Shown here piece by piece: positions 28,412-37,332 of a DNA stretch of 64,000 bases; within the stretch, counting starts at the first letter, position 1, and every line of letters begins with the position of its first letter. The stretch lies in IMG/VR virus record IMGVR_UViG_3300015371_000029, positions 1 through 64,000 of that record. The stretch is one strand, 5' to 3'. Made by a program: the position numbers and the translations under genes. The stretch comes from a virus. Below the pieces are notes generated by a model. It saw nothing but the letters and a program-made list of their open reading frames with translations, made no database searches and had not been told where the DNA came from.

Positions 28412-28514
28412 GGGGCCGACGTTTCACACCAAGACCCCGAAGGGCACGAACCTGCCAGTTGGCCGCAAGAATCCGGGCGCTGGAAAGAACACCCTCAAGA
28501 GGGGAGGTAAGTAG
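28383..28514 (+). CDS. Small Gly/Lys-rich protein
   Basis: 43 residues behind an excellent AAAGGAGGTTGGGA. Low-complexity GK/PK content (KIGKGPKGPTFHTKTPKG). The strong Shine-Dalgarno within the previous gene indicates it is made. Confidence 0.6.
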   Translation: MPQKIGKGPKGPTFHTKTPKGTNLPVGRKNPGAGKNTLKRGGK

Positions 28515-28708
28515 TGGCAGGAAAGACCAACACATCAATTCCAACGCCTGCCAAGAGCCTCGGCGGGCGCTTCGGTGCTGGCGACCCACAGGTTGCCTCT
28601 CCGGAGACGCAGCCCTTGGAGACGGCTATGCGTGACTTCCCACGCACGGCGACCTTCAAGAAGGCGTACGACAAGAGCCGGAAGACCGGCGGGACCGGCC
28701 TCAGTTAG
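28514..28708 (+). CDS. Small protein of unknown function
   Basis: 64 residues from a GTG overlapping the upstream TAG, behind GGGGAGGTAAGTA. Polar N-terminus and a basic helix (FKKAYDKSRKTGG). Confidence 0.6.
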   Translation: MAGKTNTSIPTPAKSLGGRFGAGDPQVASPETQPLETAMRDFPRTATFKKAYDKSRKTGGTGLS

Positions 28709-28722
28709 GGGAGGTGTAGTAA

Positions 28723-28779
28723 GTGTCCGCACCCAAAGGCATCATTAGGCCGAAGCCAGCCACGAAGCGGGGAAAGTAA
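28723..28779 (+). CDS. Possible 18-residue basic peptide
   Basis: GTG behind GGGGAGGTGTAGTAA; encodes MSAPKGIIRPKPATKRGK and ends in a TAATG overlap with the protease gene. It may serve mainly to couple translation. Confidence 0.45.
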   Translation: MSAPKGIIRPKPATKRGK

Positions 28780-30518
28780 TGCCGTACGAGCTGAAGAAGA
28801 GTGGCGGCCAGTACTGCGTCTACAAGAAGGGCGACAGCAGCCCTGTGCCCGGTGGCTGCCACGCAACCCGCAAGGAGGCGGTCGCTCACATGCGCGCTCT
28901 CTACGTCAATGTCGAGGGATCGCTGTCTGATCCTCCGGCGACCATGGAGGATGCGCAGGTGATTGCCGACAACAACGGCTGGGCGCTGGAGAAGATCGAC
29001 GGCACAGCGTTTTGGCGGCTGAAGAATGTCCCGATTGCTTCAACCGGAATCGAGTACGCTCTCTCAACTGGTAAGCACACGTTTACGCCAGAGGATCTGG
29101 CCGATGCTGTAGCTGCGCAGGAGGATCCAGCAATTGTACAGCCTCGCATCTGGCTCGGGCACACGGATCCTCGGTTCAACGGTGACGGGGAGCCAGCACT
29201 CGGCCGTGTTGAGGCGATGCGGCTCTCCGAGGATGGGAACACGATCCTCGGAGACTACGTGGGGTTGCCGGAATGGCTCGCGAAGATCATGCCGGTGGCC
29301 TATCCCAGCCGCTCCATCGAAGGGCAGGTCAATGCCAAGACGGTGACAGGGAAGCAGTACGGTCTCGTCATCACTGCAGTCAAGCAGCTCGGCATCGTCT
29401 GGCCCGGAATCAGCACGCTGGAAGACATCCCGGTGCTCCTCAGCTCTCAGGGGCCGAAGGATGTCAAGATCGAAGCCGCGAAAGGAGGTACGTTGGACAT
29501 AGCGGCAGAGGTCAACGTCGAGGATGTTCGCCGGGCGTTCTACGATGAGCTGCAGGCCCAGGAGGATCCGAACAAGAAGTGGTGGTGGATCAGGGTTCAG
29601 CAGGTCGTCAGCGGCAAGGGGCAGTTGATCGTGGACGATGACAATGGCCAGCTCTACCGGGTCGAATACTCGGTCTCGGGCGAAAAGATCAAATTCGCCG
29701 ATCCGGTGCCAGTCAAGATCCAGTACCAGGATCAGCCAGCCGACTCGATGGCTGCTGCTGCCGCTGTCATCGCCGGCATCTGCGCGGTAGACGATGTCCC
29801 AAAGATCGTCTATGCGTCGCGGGAAGAGTCGTTGATCGCAGACGACAAGGAAGCAACATCAACATCAACGGAAGGGGTGGAGATGGACGAGGCGACTCGG
29901 AAGTTCCTTGCCGCCAAGTTCGGCCTGGCGGAGGATGCCAGCGAGCAGGAGATCGAAGGCATTCTCGCCGGAGTCGGCAACGGCAAGCCAAAGGACGTGA
30001 AGGCAGAGACGGAGACGCCGCCCGACGCCGACGACGGCGACGAGGACGACGGCAACAGCGCCGATGAGGACGAGGAGAGCGAGACAACGCCAGCCTCGAC
30101 TCCGGCAACGCCGACGGCGGCGCAGGAAGGCGTCGTGTCGGTCGATGCGGCAACGTGGGAGGAGGTCCGGGCGAATGCGGCGCTTGCCGCGAAGATGAAC
30201 GAAGACCGGATCGCCGCCGACGACGGACGCATGCTCGACGACGCGATCAGGGCCGGCAAGTTCCCACCGTCCCGCAAGGAGCACTACGTCAAGCTCCTGA
30301 AGGCAGATCGCGACGGTACCAAGTCGATGATCGAGGGCCTGAGCCCAGGTCTGATCCCGGTCAGCGAGCGTGGCAACTCCGGAGGCAGCGAGGAGTTGAA
30401 GGCGGGCCAGGCAAGCAACGCTGCTGAGGGACTTCCGGGGGATTGGTTCCCCGAGGTCGCCTCGATCCGCGCAAGGGCCGCTCAGGAGCGGCACGTCTTC
30501 CAGGCCAAAGAAGGGTAG
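28779..30518 (+). CDS. Capsid maturation protease fused to scaffold (Mu gpI-like)
   Basis: 579 residues. The protease part has LGHTDP (catalytic His about 128) and AYPSRSIEG (candidate Ser 177/179), as in Mu protease I. The C-terminal part is an acidic disordered stretch (DADDGDEDDGNSADEDEE, 410-430) and helices typical of a scaffold. An N-terminal 45-residue GGCHATRKEAVAHMRAL module precedes the protease. It processes the prohead during assembly; the scaffold can also start internally at residue 369. Confidence 0.85.
   Translation: MPYELKKSGGQYCVYKKGDSSPVPGGCHATRKEAVAHMRALYVNVEGSLSDPPATMEDAQVIADNNGWALEKIDGTAFWRLKNVPIASTGIEYALSTGKHTFTPEDLADAVAAQEDPAIVQPRIWLGHTDPRFNGDGEPALGRVEAMRLSEDGNTILGDYVGLPEWLAKIMPVAYPSRSIEGQVNAKTVTGKQYGLVITAVKQLGIVWPGISTLEDIPVLLSSQGPKDVKIEAAKGGTLDIAAEVNVEDVRRAFYDELQAQEDPNKKWWWIRVQQVVSGKGQLIVDDDNGQLYRVEYSVSGEKIKFADPVPVKIQYQDQPADSMAAAAAVIAGICAVDDVPKIVYASREESLIADDKEATSTSTEGVEMDEATRKFLAAKFGLAEDASEQEIEGILAGVGNGKPKDVKAETETPPDADDGDEDDGNSADEDEESETTPASTPATPTAAQEGVVSVDAATWEEVRANAALAAKMNEDRIAADDGRMLDDAIRAGKFPPSRKEHYVKLLKADRDGTKSMIEGLSPGLIPVSERGNSGGSEELKAGQASNAAEGLPGDWFPEVASIRARAAQERHVFQAKEG
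29883..30518 (+). CDS. Probable internally initiated scaffold protein
   Basis: ATG at residue 369 of the protease gene sits behind GGAAGGGGTGGAG. From here to the shared stop are 211 residues (MDEATRKFLAAKFGLAED..). Mu makes its scaffold Z from an internal start in gene I in the same way, so two products from this gene are likely. Confidence 0.6.
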   Translation: MDEATRKFLAAKFGLAEDASEQEIEGILAGVGNGKPKDVKAETETPPDADDGDEDDGNSADEDEESETTPASTPATPTAAQEGVVSVDAATWEEVRANAALAAKMNEDRIAADDGRMLDDAIRAGKFPPSRKEHYVKLLKADRDGTKSMIEGLSPGLIPVSERGNSGGSEELKAGQASNAAEGLPGDWFPEVASIRARAAQERHVFQAKEG

Positions 30519-30527
30519 GTGAACTAG

Positions 30528-30956
30528 ATGGCCAACGATTGCATTCCGTTCTTCGAGCCAGGGCAGCATCCGACCGGCAAGGCAACCGCTGCAATCACCG
30601 GGAAGCGGTTCTTGCAGGTCTCGGGCAATCGCACCGGTGGCCCGTTGCTCGGAACCAACACCGAGAACCTCTACCAGGTTGCGCAGGCAGGGGCAGCAGG
30701 CACTGCCGGCGCCAACCGTGAGGTGATCGGCGTCGCAGCGTACGACGTGCCCAACGGAGGCACGGTCAAGATCATTCGGGGCGGCATCGTTCCGGTGACT
30801 GCCGCCGCTTCGCTGTCGGCGGGCGCTCGCGTCTCGACCGACGCCACCGGCCAGGTGATTGCCTACACGGCAACCGCCGGCAACGTCCAGGTCGGCATCC
30901 TCATGGCCGACGTCACTTCGGGCAACGACGCAGAAGTTGCCTTGACGGGATTCTAG
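30528..30956 (+). CDS. Capsid decoration protein (DUF2190-like)
   Basis: 142 residues. Beta-rich, with IPFFEPGQHPTGKATAAITGKRFL and GIVPVTAAASLSAGARVSTDATGQ, the pattern of DUF2190/head-decoration proteins that lie between protease and capsid in many phages. It would bind the outside of the mature capsid. Confidence 0.8.
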   Translation: MANDCIPFFEPGQHPTGKATAAITGKRFLQVSGNRTGGPLLGTNTENLYQVAQAGAAGTAGANREVIGVAAYDVPNGGTVKIIRGGIVPVTAAASLSAGARVSTDATGQVIAYTATAGNVQVGILMADVTSGNDAEVALTGF

Positions 30957-30968
30957 GAAGGAGGGAAA

Positions 30969-31940
30969 GTGAACAGCAAAAGGATCTTTGTTCCGGAACA
31001 GCCGGGGATCATTGCTTCGGATGGGATGATCGCCGCGCAGACGACGTACCCGAATCCCGTCGCGCATCCTCTCGGCCCGCCCACGATCTCAAGCACGACC
31101 TACTCGGTTGACATCGCGCTTCAGCAGCCGACGCGGGTCACGCGAACGATCATGGACTTGACGATGCAGCGGTTCTTCGCGGATCGCGTCTTCACGAACG
31201 CAGGTGGCGTGACCGGCGGCGCGGTGATCTACGACATCGCGCTCACGAACGACATCTACCTGGAGCGCGACATCGGCAAGGTCGCCCCCGGCCAGGAGTT
31301 CCCGATTGTCACCAGCCTGAGGCGCGCACCCTCGGTGGCGGCAGTCGAGAAGTGGGGCGGCAAGTTCTTCATCACGGACGAGGCCCGCGACCGCAACGAC
31401 GTGTCCGTCTACACCCGCCACATCCGGCAGCTCGCCAACACCATCGTCCGCAAGATCAATCAGCGGGCGGTCGAGGTTCTGGATGCGGCGGTCTCGACGT
31501 ACACCCGCACGGTCACGGGCAACAGCTGGGGATCGGTCGTCACTGCCGGCTCCAGCGCGTCCAATGCGACCGCTTGGCCGGGTCGCGACTTCGCCAAGGC
31601 GCAGTACCAGGCCGAGGTCGAGGAGTTGGGGATCGTGTACGACCTCTGGATCATGAATCCGGCGGAATACCTCAACCTCGCGACGATCTACGGCCAGTAC
31701 CTCAACGATCTGCTCAGCTCCATCGGCGTCGATGTGTTCGTCACCAACCGCGTGACGGCTGGTACGGCCTACGTCGTCGCCTCCGGCCAGGTCGGGCAGA
31801 TGCGCGTCGAGCAGCCGCTGGCCACGGAGACATGGCGGGACAGCGACGGCCGGCAGCAGACCTGGACGCAGAGCAGCGTTCGCCCGGTCATGTTCGTGGA
31901 CAACCCGCCCGCAGTCCTCAAGTTCACGGGCCTCACATAG
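30969..31940 (+). CDS. Major capsid protein
   Basis: 323 residues from a GTG behind AAGGAGGGAAA. Position after protease and decoration genes, length, and the sequence pattern (DRVFTNAGGVTGGAVIYDI..GQEFPIV..AAVEKWGGKFFITDEARDRN) fit an HK97-fold major capsid protein. A conserved long helix (YTRHIRQLANTIVRKINQRAVEVLDAA) would be the spine helix. Confidence 0.85.
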   Translation: MNSKRIFVPEQPGIIASDGMIAAQTTYPNPVAHPLGPPTISSTTYSVDIALQQPTRVTRTIMDLTMQRFFADRVFTNAGGVTGGAVIYDIALTNDIYLERDIGKVAPGQEFPIVTSLRRAPSVAAVEKWGGKFFITDEARDRNDVSVYTRHIRQLANTIVRKINQRAVEVLDAAVSTYTRTVTGNSWGSVVTAGSSASNATAWPGRDFAKAQYQAEVEELGIVYDLWIMNPAEYLNLATIYGQYLNDLLSSIGVDVFVTNRVTAGTAYVVASGQVGQMRVEQPLATETWRDSDGRQQTWTQSSVRPVMFVDNPPAVLKFTGLT

Positions 31941-31952
31941 GAGGGGGTGCAC

Positions 31953-32453
31953 ATGGCATACGAAGTTGCAGAGGAGTTCAAGGGCCAGGAAGGCAAGGGC
32001 CGGATCGTCAAGCACCTGATCTTCACCGCGCAGATCGAAACGGAGAACCCGATGTTCCCCGGCACGAAGATGCGTTCCGAGAGGCTTTACCGCCTCAACG
32101 AAGAGGTGCCGGTCGAGGTGCTGGACGACTACAACCTCTCCAGGGGCGAGTCCCTGGGATCGTTCTACACCGACGAGGAGTTGGAGCAGGGCGTTCCGCA
32201 GGCCGCAGCACTGGAGACCGGCGTTGCCCAGATCGCGGAGGCGGGCAGCGGCGGCGATTTCTCCGAGATGGGGGAGGCCGAGCTGGCCGACTACCTCATC
32301 AAGAACAAGCCGACCGTCGATGAGACGGTTCGGATGGCCGGCAACGACCCGGACACCGCTCAGCGCCTCCTGGAGGCAGAGCACATCGCGACGGAGGACG
32401 AGCCTCGGGCTGGAGTCGTCAAGGGACTCAATGCCATCATCGAGTCCGAGTGA
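31953..32453 (+). CDS. Head-tail connector region protein
   Basis: 166 residues from the ATG eight nt after AGGAGG (a GTG two codons earlier is too close). A beta N-terminus leads into a helical LEM/HeH-like end (EAELADYLIKNKPTVDETVRMAGND). Such helical tails are common in head-completion genes next to the capsid; exact role unknown. Confidence 0.7.
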   Translation: MAYEVAEEFKGQEGKGRIVKHLIFTAQIETENPMFPGTKMRSERLYRLNEEVPVEVLDDYNLSRGESLGSFYTDEELEQGVPQAAALETGVAQIAEAGSGGDFSEMGEAELADYLIKNKPTVDETVRMAGNDPDTAQRLLEAEHIATEDEPRAGVVKGLNAIIESE

Positions 32454-32466
32454 GCAACTGAAGCAT

Positions 32467-32512
32467 GAGGGCGACGGCCGAATTTGCTAGCCGCATCCCG
32501 GTCGTCGCCCTC
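32467..32512. other. Intergenic inverted repeat
   Basis: GAGGGCGAC (32467-32475) and GTCGCCCTC (32504-32512) form a 9-bp stem after the connector gene. No T-run follows, so it may attenuate or process the capsid message rather than end it. Confidence 0.6.
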
Positions 32513-32538
32513 GCCTCTTGAGAAGGAAGGAGCATCGG

Positions 32539-32907
32539 ATGGAGAGATACCAAGGTAGGCTCGTCGCCGATGGAAATGGCAACCTTCTGGCTGACGAAGG
32601 GCCAAGGAGGGGCGAGCCAGTCGCCTTTGACGAAGGGCAGTTCATCTTCGTTGCACCAGGCGAGCCGTCGCACAACGAGCGGCACCATCAGCAGTTCGCA
32701 CAAATGGCGGGAACGGTGGACGAGTCGATGACCGACGACCCGGATCTCGTCAACGTGAAAGATGGCGAGAATCTGCACCATTTCGAGGTGCAGCCGGACG
32801 ATCCGCACTACGATGAAGACGCACCGAACCTGACGAGGCCAGTTCAGTTGCCGGATTCGGTCTCGGCAACGATCACCGGACACACGGAGGCGTACAAGAA
32901 TGCATGA
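32539..32907 (+). CDS. Virion-region protein of unknown function
   Basis: 122 residues behind AGAAGGAAGGAGCATCGG. Polar and His-rich (SHNERHHQQFAQ, HYDEDAPNL), low in hydrophobics. Its position suggests a structural or accessory virion part. Confidence 0.65.
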   Translation: MERYQGRLVADGNGNLLADEGPRRGEPVAFDEGQFIFVAPGEPSHNERHHQQFAQMAGTVDESMTDDPDLVNVKDGENLHHFEVQPDDPHYDEDAPNLTRPVQLPDSVSATITGHTEAYKNA

Positions 32908-33532
32908 AATCTGGACGCCCCAACTAGCGGTACCCGAAGGCGCGGGTGCCAAGATCATCATGCCAAGCTCGCCGCTGGTTCCCACTCGCGACGGCGCGGA
33001 GCTTTGGTGGAGCGACCTCGACAAGGACATCCGTCAGTGGATCGACAAGTTCTTCAAGTCGAGGGACGACCTGAAGCAGCGGGCCGTGCTGATGGCCGGT
33101 TCTCTGGCCTTTTGGTCGAGCCAGAAGATCCAGGACCTGCTCTGGGGAGCGACGGCGTACACGGCCATCACGCCGATGATCTTTCATCTGTACGCATCGG
33201 CCATCGATGACACGTTCAACGGCGCGACTGCCGGCAAGTCTGCGTACACGAGCTACGCCGCTCTGTCGCTCACCAACAACACCACAATCTTCGCAACCGG
33301 ATCGGGAACGACGACCTACACCAAGACGTTCCCTTCCGACGCAGCGAAGTCCTGGCCGACCTCGACGGGCACCGGGACGAACAACACCATCACGTATCTG
33401 GGGATCCTCGACGGGAACATCGGCACGTCGGCCGACCATGGCATGGCCTGGTGCACGGTCACATCCACTACGATCAACTCCGGCGACACTCCGCAGCTGG
33501 CCCAGAACGCCATCACGGTGGTGCAAGACTGA
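32900..33532 (+). CDS. Beta-rich virion protein
   Basis: 210 residues. A helical amphipathic N-terminus (SDLDKDIRQWIDKFFKSRDDL) then a Thr/Ser/Gly-rich beta domain (SLTNNTTIFATGSGTTTYTKTFPS..ITYLGILDG). This composition is typical of phage surface or tail-accessory proteins. The last codon overlaps the next ATG. Confidence 0.65.
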   Translation: MHEIWTPQLAVPEGAGAKIIMPSSPLVPTRDGAELWWSDLDKDIRQWIDKFFKSRDDLKQRAVLMAGSLAFWSSQKIQDLLWGATAYTAITPMIFHLYASAIDDTFNGATAGKSAYTSYAALSLTNNTTIFATGSGTTTYTKTFPSDAAKSWPTSTGTGTNNTITYLGILDGNIGTSADHGMAWCTVTSTTINSGDTPQLAQNAITVVQD

Positions 33533-33846
33533 TGCCTGGTAAGCGGACAGGCACCCTGACGCTGGAGACTCCTGCTAGCGAGATCTCGTACGGGAGCACA
33601 ATCCGCATTTCCTTCACGACCGAGAACGTTGACCTGCCGGCGACCTATGTCCGTTGCTACCAAAACGGCAAGCTCGTCTACGCTTCGGGCGGTTGGCCGC
33701 CGCAGGCCGAATTCACTCTCTCGTCGCAGGGCTACACCGGCGGCGAGGCAGAGGGACATGCATCACTCGAAGTTGCCGATCCTGACCGGCGTGGAAAGAC
33801 CAAGGTTCTCGACGAGGTGAACTTCCAAGTCAACGCGGCGAGCTAA
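33532..33846 (+). CDS. Ig-like beta-sandwich protein
   Basis: 104 residues, TGATG overlap. Strand pattern GTLTLETPASEISYGSTIRISFTTENVD..YVRCYQNGKLVYAS..FTLSSQGYTGGEAE resembles an Ig-like fold used on phage surfaces for weak carbohydrate binding. Confidence 0.65.
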   Translation: MPGKRTGTLTLETPASEISYGSTIRISFTTENVDLPATYVRCYQNGKLVYASGGWPPQAEFTLSSQGYTGGEAEGHASLEVADPDRRGKTKVLDEVNFQVNAAS

Positions 33847-34106
33847 TGGCTCACATGGAGCAGCCGCTCGTACGGTCACTGGACGAGGCCGCAATTCACA
33901 TCTCGTCTTTGGCCGTACGAGTGGGTGCTCTTGAGAAGGATGTATCGGATATGCTGCAAAGGTTCGATACGCTGGAGACTCCCCTTATGAAATTGCTTTG
34001 GTTTCGAGTTCAGGGCTGGCCTGGGCATCCGAAGCTGTTCGGTAAGGTGAGGCTCAACGCCGACCGTCCGAAATTACGTCCCTGGAGGCGTAAGCATGGC
34101 GACTAA
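33846..34106 (+). CDS. Small coiled-coil protein
   Basis: 86 residues, TAATG overlap. A coiled coil (AAIHISSLAVRVGALEKDVSDMLQRFD) then a basic end (KVRLNADRPKLRPWRRKHG). It overlaps the start of the repeat protein by 11 nt. Confidence 0.65.
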   Translation: MAHMEQPLVRSLDEAAIHISSLAVRVGALEKDVSDMLQRFDTLETPLMKLLWFRVQGWPGHPKLFGKVRLNADRPKLRPWRRKHGD

Positions 34107-37100
34107 GCTTTACACGCATACTCGCTTGTCGAACATTCCACCCGGCTCGACAATGGGCCGTGGTCGCAACGATGCCAGGGCAGACGGTACGGCGGTTGGC
34201 TGGAGCGTTATCCCGATGACCACTGTCATCAACGATGGCGCGAACGGCACCTTTCAAGCTCTGGGAAACGTCAACACCGTCACTGGCCCGACGAATGGCC
34301 TCGAAATTCTTCAGAGTGGCATTACGCAAATTGAATTTCTCTCGCCGCCGCTCGCCGCTGATGTGACAATCAGCGGAACAATTACATTTAACCTCTGGGG
34401 CCACGAGTTCAGTATGAACGACAATGCTGGCCCGCAGTGTATCATTGAGCGCGTCGATTCGACAGGCGCAATCGTGAGCACAGTTGCCAACAGCGAGAAG
34501 GGCACCGAGCTTCCGGTCACGACTGACGCTGTTCAGAACTGGACTGCCACGCCGACGAGCACTACCTTCAATCGCGGCGACCGGATTCGTCTTCGCATCC
34601 TGATCAATGACGTTGGGGTAATGGCATCCGGCGGTAGCGGATCGTTCACGAACGATGCAACAACAACAGGTACTCAGGGCGATACTTGGATTCAGTTCAC
34701 CGAGAACTTGACATTCGAGACGACTGCTCCTGCCGGGTCAACGCTGTATCTCACGGATACGAACTCTGATGTAACTGGTGCCAACCTGGAGAAAAAAGCG
34801 TTGACAACTCGCGGCTCTGGTTCAGTAGACGCTCCTACCTCTAGCGTCGCTGGATGGACTGCGCCTGTAATTGCGACGGCCTCGGCGGGAGGAACACAGC
34901 TTGAGTGGTACACAGACCCGGTGACTGCATTCACCTTGGGAGGCATGGCGAAATTCAACATTCGTGCCAAATACGATGCCGGCCCGAATGCTCTCATTTG
35001 GTGTGAAATCGCCGTGGTCAACGGCGACGGTTCCGGGGCGGTTGTTTGGGGAACAGGGCTCCAGTATTCGGGCACTCTCGGGACAACGGACAGCGCGCAG
35101 ATCGGCTACGTGGCAGGCGACGACATCGCGGTGACGACTGGGCAGCGCATCCGCATCAGGATCGGCATAGACGACATCACCCAAGCGATGATCAGCGGCA
35201 AGACCATTACGTTTTCGTACAACGGCGGAACAGCCGCTGCCGCTGGTGACTCGTGGATTACACTTCCGCAGACAATTACGATAAGCGGGCCTGGGCCGAA
35301 GGCAATTACGCCGGCACAGGTTTCGGCCTTCTCGACTCTTGTCGGGGCGATTCGTCGTCTCGCCGCAATTATCACAGGGCAGATTGCGGCAACTTCGACC
35401 GTCTCGGGCGGCGGTTATCGCGTACTCACACCAATCACCCCCACTACCAATATTCTGGCGACATCTTCGGTCGCAGGATCAATTGTCCGGCTTCGTGTCG
35501 TTACGCTCGCTCCTGCGTCAATCTCTGCAACTTCAACAATGTCAGGTAGTGTCCGTGTTTCCCGCGCCATCAAACCAGCACAAGTTTCTGCGACCAGCAC
35601 GATGTCGGGCTCGACTCGGGCCACTCGCGCCGTAGTCCCGGCCCAAATCGGAGCTACTTCTGCTGTCAGCGGTTCCGTTCGCGCAACGCGGCGGATAACC
35701 CCAGCGTCGATTACCGCTGCCACAACGGTGACTGGCGTTGTAACCCCTATTCGCCGCGTTGCGCCGACGACAATTTCTGCAGCATCGACGGTCAGCGGAG
35801 CCGTCACCAAGGGCGGGGGAGTAAAACAGCTTCTTCCTGGGGCGATCTCCGCTAGCTCAACTGTTTCTGGGTCTGTGGGCGTCCGCAGGATCCTCGTTCC
35901 GGCGTCAGTCGCGGCCACGGCATCTGTCTCTGGAACCGTAAGGATCCTGCGGGCCATCTTGCCTGGGCAGGTCAGCGCGACAAGTACGGTCGCGGGAAGT
36001 CTCCGTGTTACCCGTCGCATCATACCTGCCCAGGTAGCGGCTACATCAACGGTCTCAGGCGTCGTGACGAGGATTGGCGCAACACGCCTGATCTCCGGCA
36101 CACTCAGCGCAACATCGACAGTTTCCGGACAAGTATCCACGATCCGCAAGGTTGCTGGCGTAGTCGCGGCCACAGCTACGGTTAGTGGTTCGCTCACGAG
36201 AATTGTTCGTCCATCCGCAGGGACGATAAATGCGACGACCATACTGAGCGGCTCAATTAGAGTCACACGGGCTGTTCTGCCGGCGCAAATTCTCGCGACC
36301 ACATCCGTTACTGGCGCAGTCCGCATACTGCGCAAGATTGCGCCAGCAACAATTTCCGCCACATCCGTCGTCTCCGGAAATCTCTTCAAGCTCGGGCAGA
36401 AGCCGATCATAGGCGCGAATGTTCAGGCGATCAGCACGGTCGCAGGAAACATCCGCGTCACGCGCCGTATCAGCGGACAGATCAACGCTACTTCATCTGT
36501 CGTCGGAACGGTAACGAAGCGGGCAAGAGTTGCTGGGGTAATTCAGGCCACGGCTACGGTCTCGGGATCTGTCCGCATCCTTCGCGGCGTCCTGCCAGCT
36601 CTGATCCAGGCAGCCTCGACCGTTACTGGATCCACAAGGGTCACCCGGAAGATTTCCGGAGCTGTAGTGGCGACCTCGGCGGTATCCGGCTCAATCATTC
36701 GTTCGGGAAAGATCACCGGAACAATTACTGCGACTTCGACGGTTGCGGGGACGATTCGGCCGTTGCGCGGAATCTTCCCGGCGACCATCCTGGCCTCTTC
36801 GACGGTCAGCGGCAAGGTCGTTCGTCGCATCTCTATTGCTCCCTCTCTCATCAACTCTACTTCTACCTTGAGCGGAAGAGTTGTAGTTGTCAGGAGGATT
36901 GTTCCGGGACTGATTAACTCTACAACGACTCTAAGCGGAAGGATTGTAGTCGTTCGGAGAGTTGTTGCGAGTCTGATCAGCTCCACGACGATCATCTTCG
37001 GAGCGGTCGGGGTGCGTCGGGGCATCGCCGGGAATATCCTCGCCACCTCAACTGTCACAGGGTTGGTGCAGCTAACAGGAATCGCTCGGATCGTGCCCTC

Positions 37101-37332
37101 GCCAGTCTTCGCGACCAGTGTAGTGTCCGGGTCAGTTTTCCGATATACTCCGACCGTCACCTACAGCCATGCCGGCACGGGAACGATCTTCGACCGTGTT
37201 GCGACGGGAGCGGCGTTGGTCGGATCCGGCAACATTATGGTTGGCACTTCGGGGACAACCTCTGGTGATGGGAACAACGGTGTGACTGATCCAGGCGAAG
37301 TCATGTCCGGAAAGACAGGAGTGATCTCTTGA
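34096..37332 (+). CDS. Giant repeat surface protein
   Basis: 1078 residues. Residues 1-395 hold two beta domains with a shared pattern (TLYLTDTNSDVTG, GDSWITLPQTITIS), and residues about 405-1010 carry some 29 copies of a 20-residue unit with the core [SA]-[AT]-[TS]-[ST]-x-[VL]-[STA]-G followed by a basic [RK]-x-[IV] stretch and a P-A-x-[IV] turn. The C-terminus is Gly/Ser/Asn-rich. Repeated beta units like this form fibres or solenoids on virions. Homing by exact copy is unlikely because codons differ between units. Binding target unknown. Confidence 0.75.
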   Translation: MATKLYTHTRLSNIPPGSTMGRGRNDARADGTAVGWSVIPMTTVINDGANGTFQALGNVNTVTGPTNGLEILQSGITQIEFLSPPLAADVTISGTITFNLWGHEFSMNDNAGPQCIIERVDSTGAIVSTVANSEKGTELPVTTDAVQNWTATPTSTTFNRGDRIRLRILINDVGVMASGGSGSFTNDATTTGTQGDTWIQFTENLTFETTAPAGSTLYLTDTNSDVTGANLEKKALTTRGSGSVDAPTSSVAGWTAPVIATASAGGTQLEWYTDPVTAFTLGGMAKFNIRAKYDAGPNALIWCEIAVVNGDGSGAVVWGTGLQYSGTLGTTDSAQIGYVAGDDIAVTTGQRIRIRIGIDDITQAMISGKTITFSYNGGTAAAAGDSWITLPQTITISGPGPKAITPAQVSAFSTLVGAIRRLAAIITGQIAATSTVSGGGYRVLTPITPTTNILATSSVAGSIVRLRVVTLAPASISATSTMSGSVRVSRAIKPAQVSATSTMSGSTRATRAVVPAQIGATSAVSGSVRATRRITPASITAATTVTGVVTPIRRVAPTTISAASTVSGAVTKGGGVKQLLPGAISASSTVSGSVGVRRILVPASVAATASVSGTVRILRAILPGQVSATSTVAGSLRVTRRIIPAQVAATSTVSGVVTRIGATRLISGTLSATSTVSGQVSTIRKVAGVVAATATVSGSLTRIVRPSAGTINATTILSGSIRVTRAVLPAQILATTSVTGAVRILRKIAPATISATSVVSGNLFKLGQKPIIGANVQAISTVAGNIRVTRRISGQINATSSVVGTVTKRARVAGVIQATATVSGSVRILRGVLPALIQAASTVTGSTRVTRKISGAVVATSAVSGSIIRSGKITGTITATSTVAGTIRPLRGIFPATILASSTVSGKVVRRISIAPSLINSTSTLSGRVVVVRRIVPGLINSTTTLSGRIVVVRRVVASLISSTTIIFGAVGVRRGIAGNILATSTVTGLVQLTGIARIVPSPVFATSVVSGSVFRYTPTVTYSHAGTGTIFDRVATGAALVGSGNIMVGTSGTTSGDGNNGVTDPGEVMSGKTGVIS

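Noticed and set aside
29865-31067. 400-codon minus-strand frame
   Set aside because: Antisense shadow of the protease/scaffold and decoration genes, Arg/Leu-rich with no domain.
31089-32384. Long open frame of 431 codons on the minus strand
   Set aside because: It lies antisense to the capsid and connector genes, has no RBS and reflects GC-rich third-position bias.
35415-36410. 331-codon minus-strand frame in the repeat gene
   Set aside because: It is periodic only because the sense gene is repetitive; no RBS or domain.
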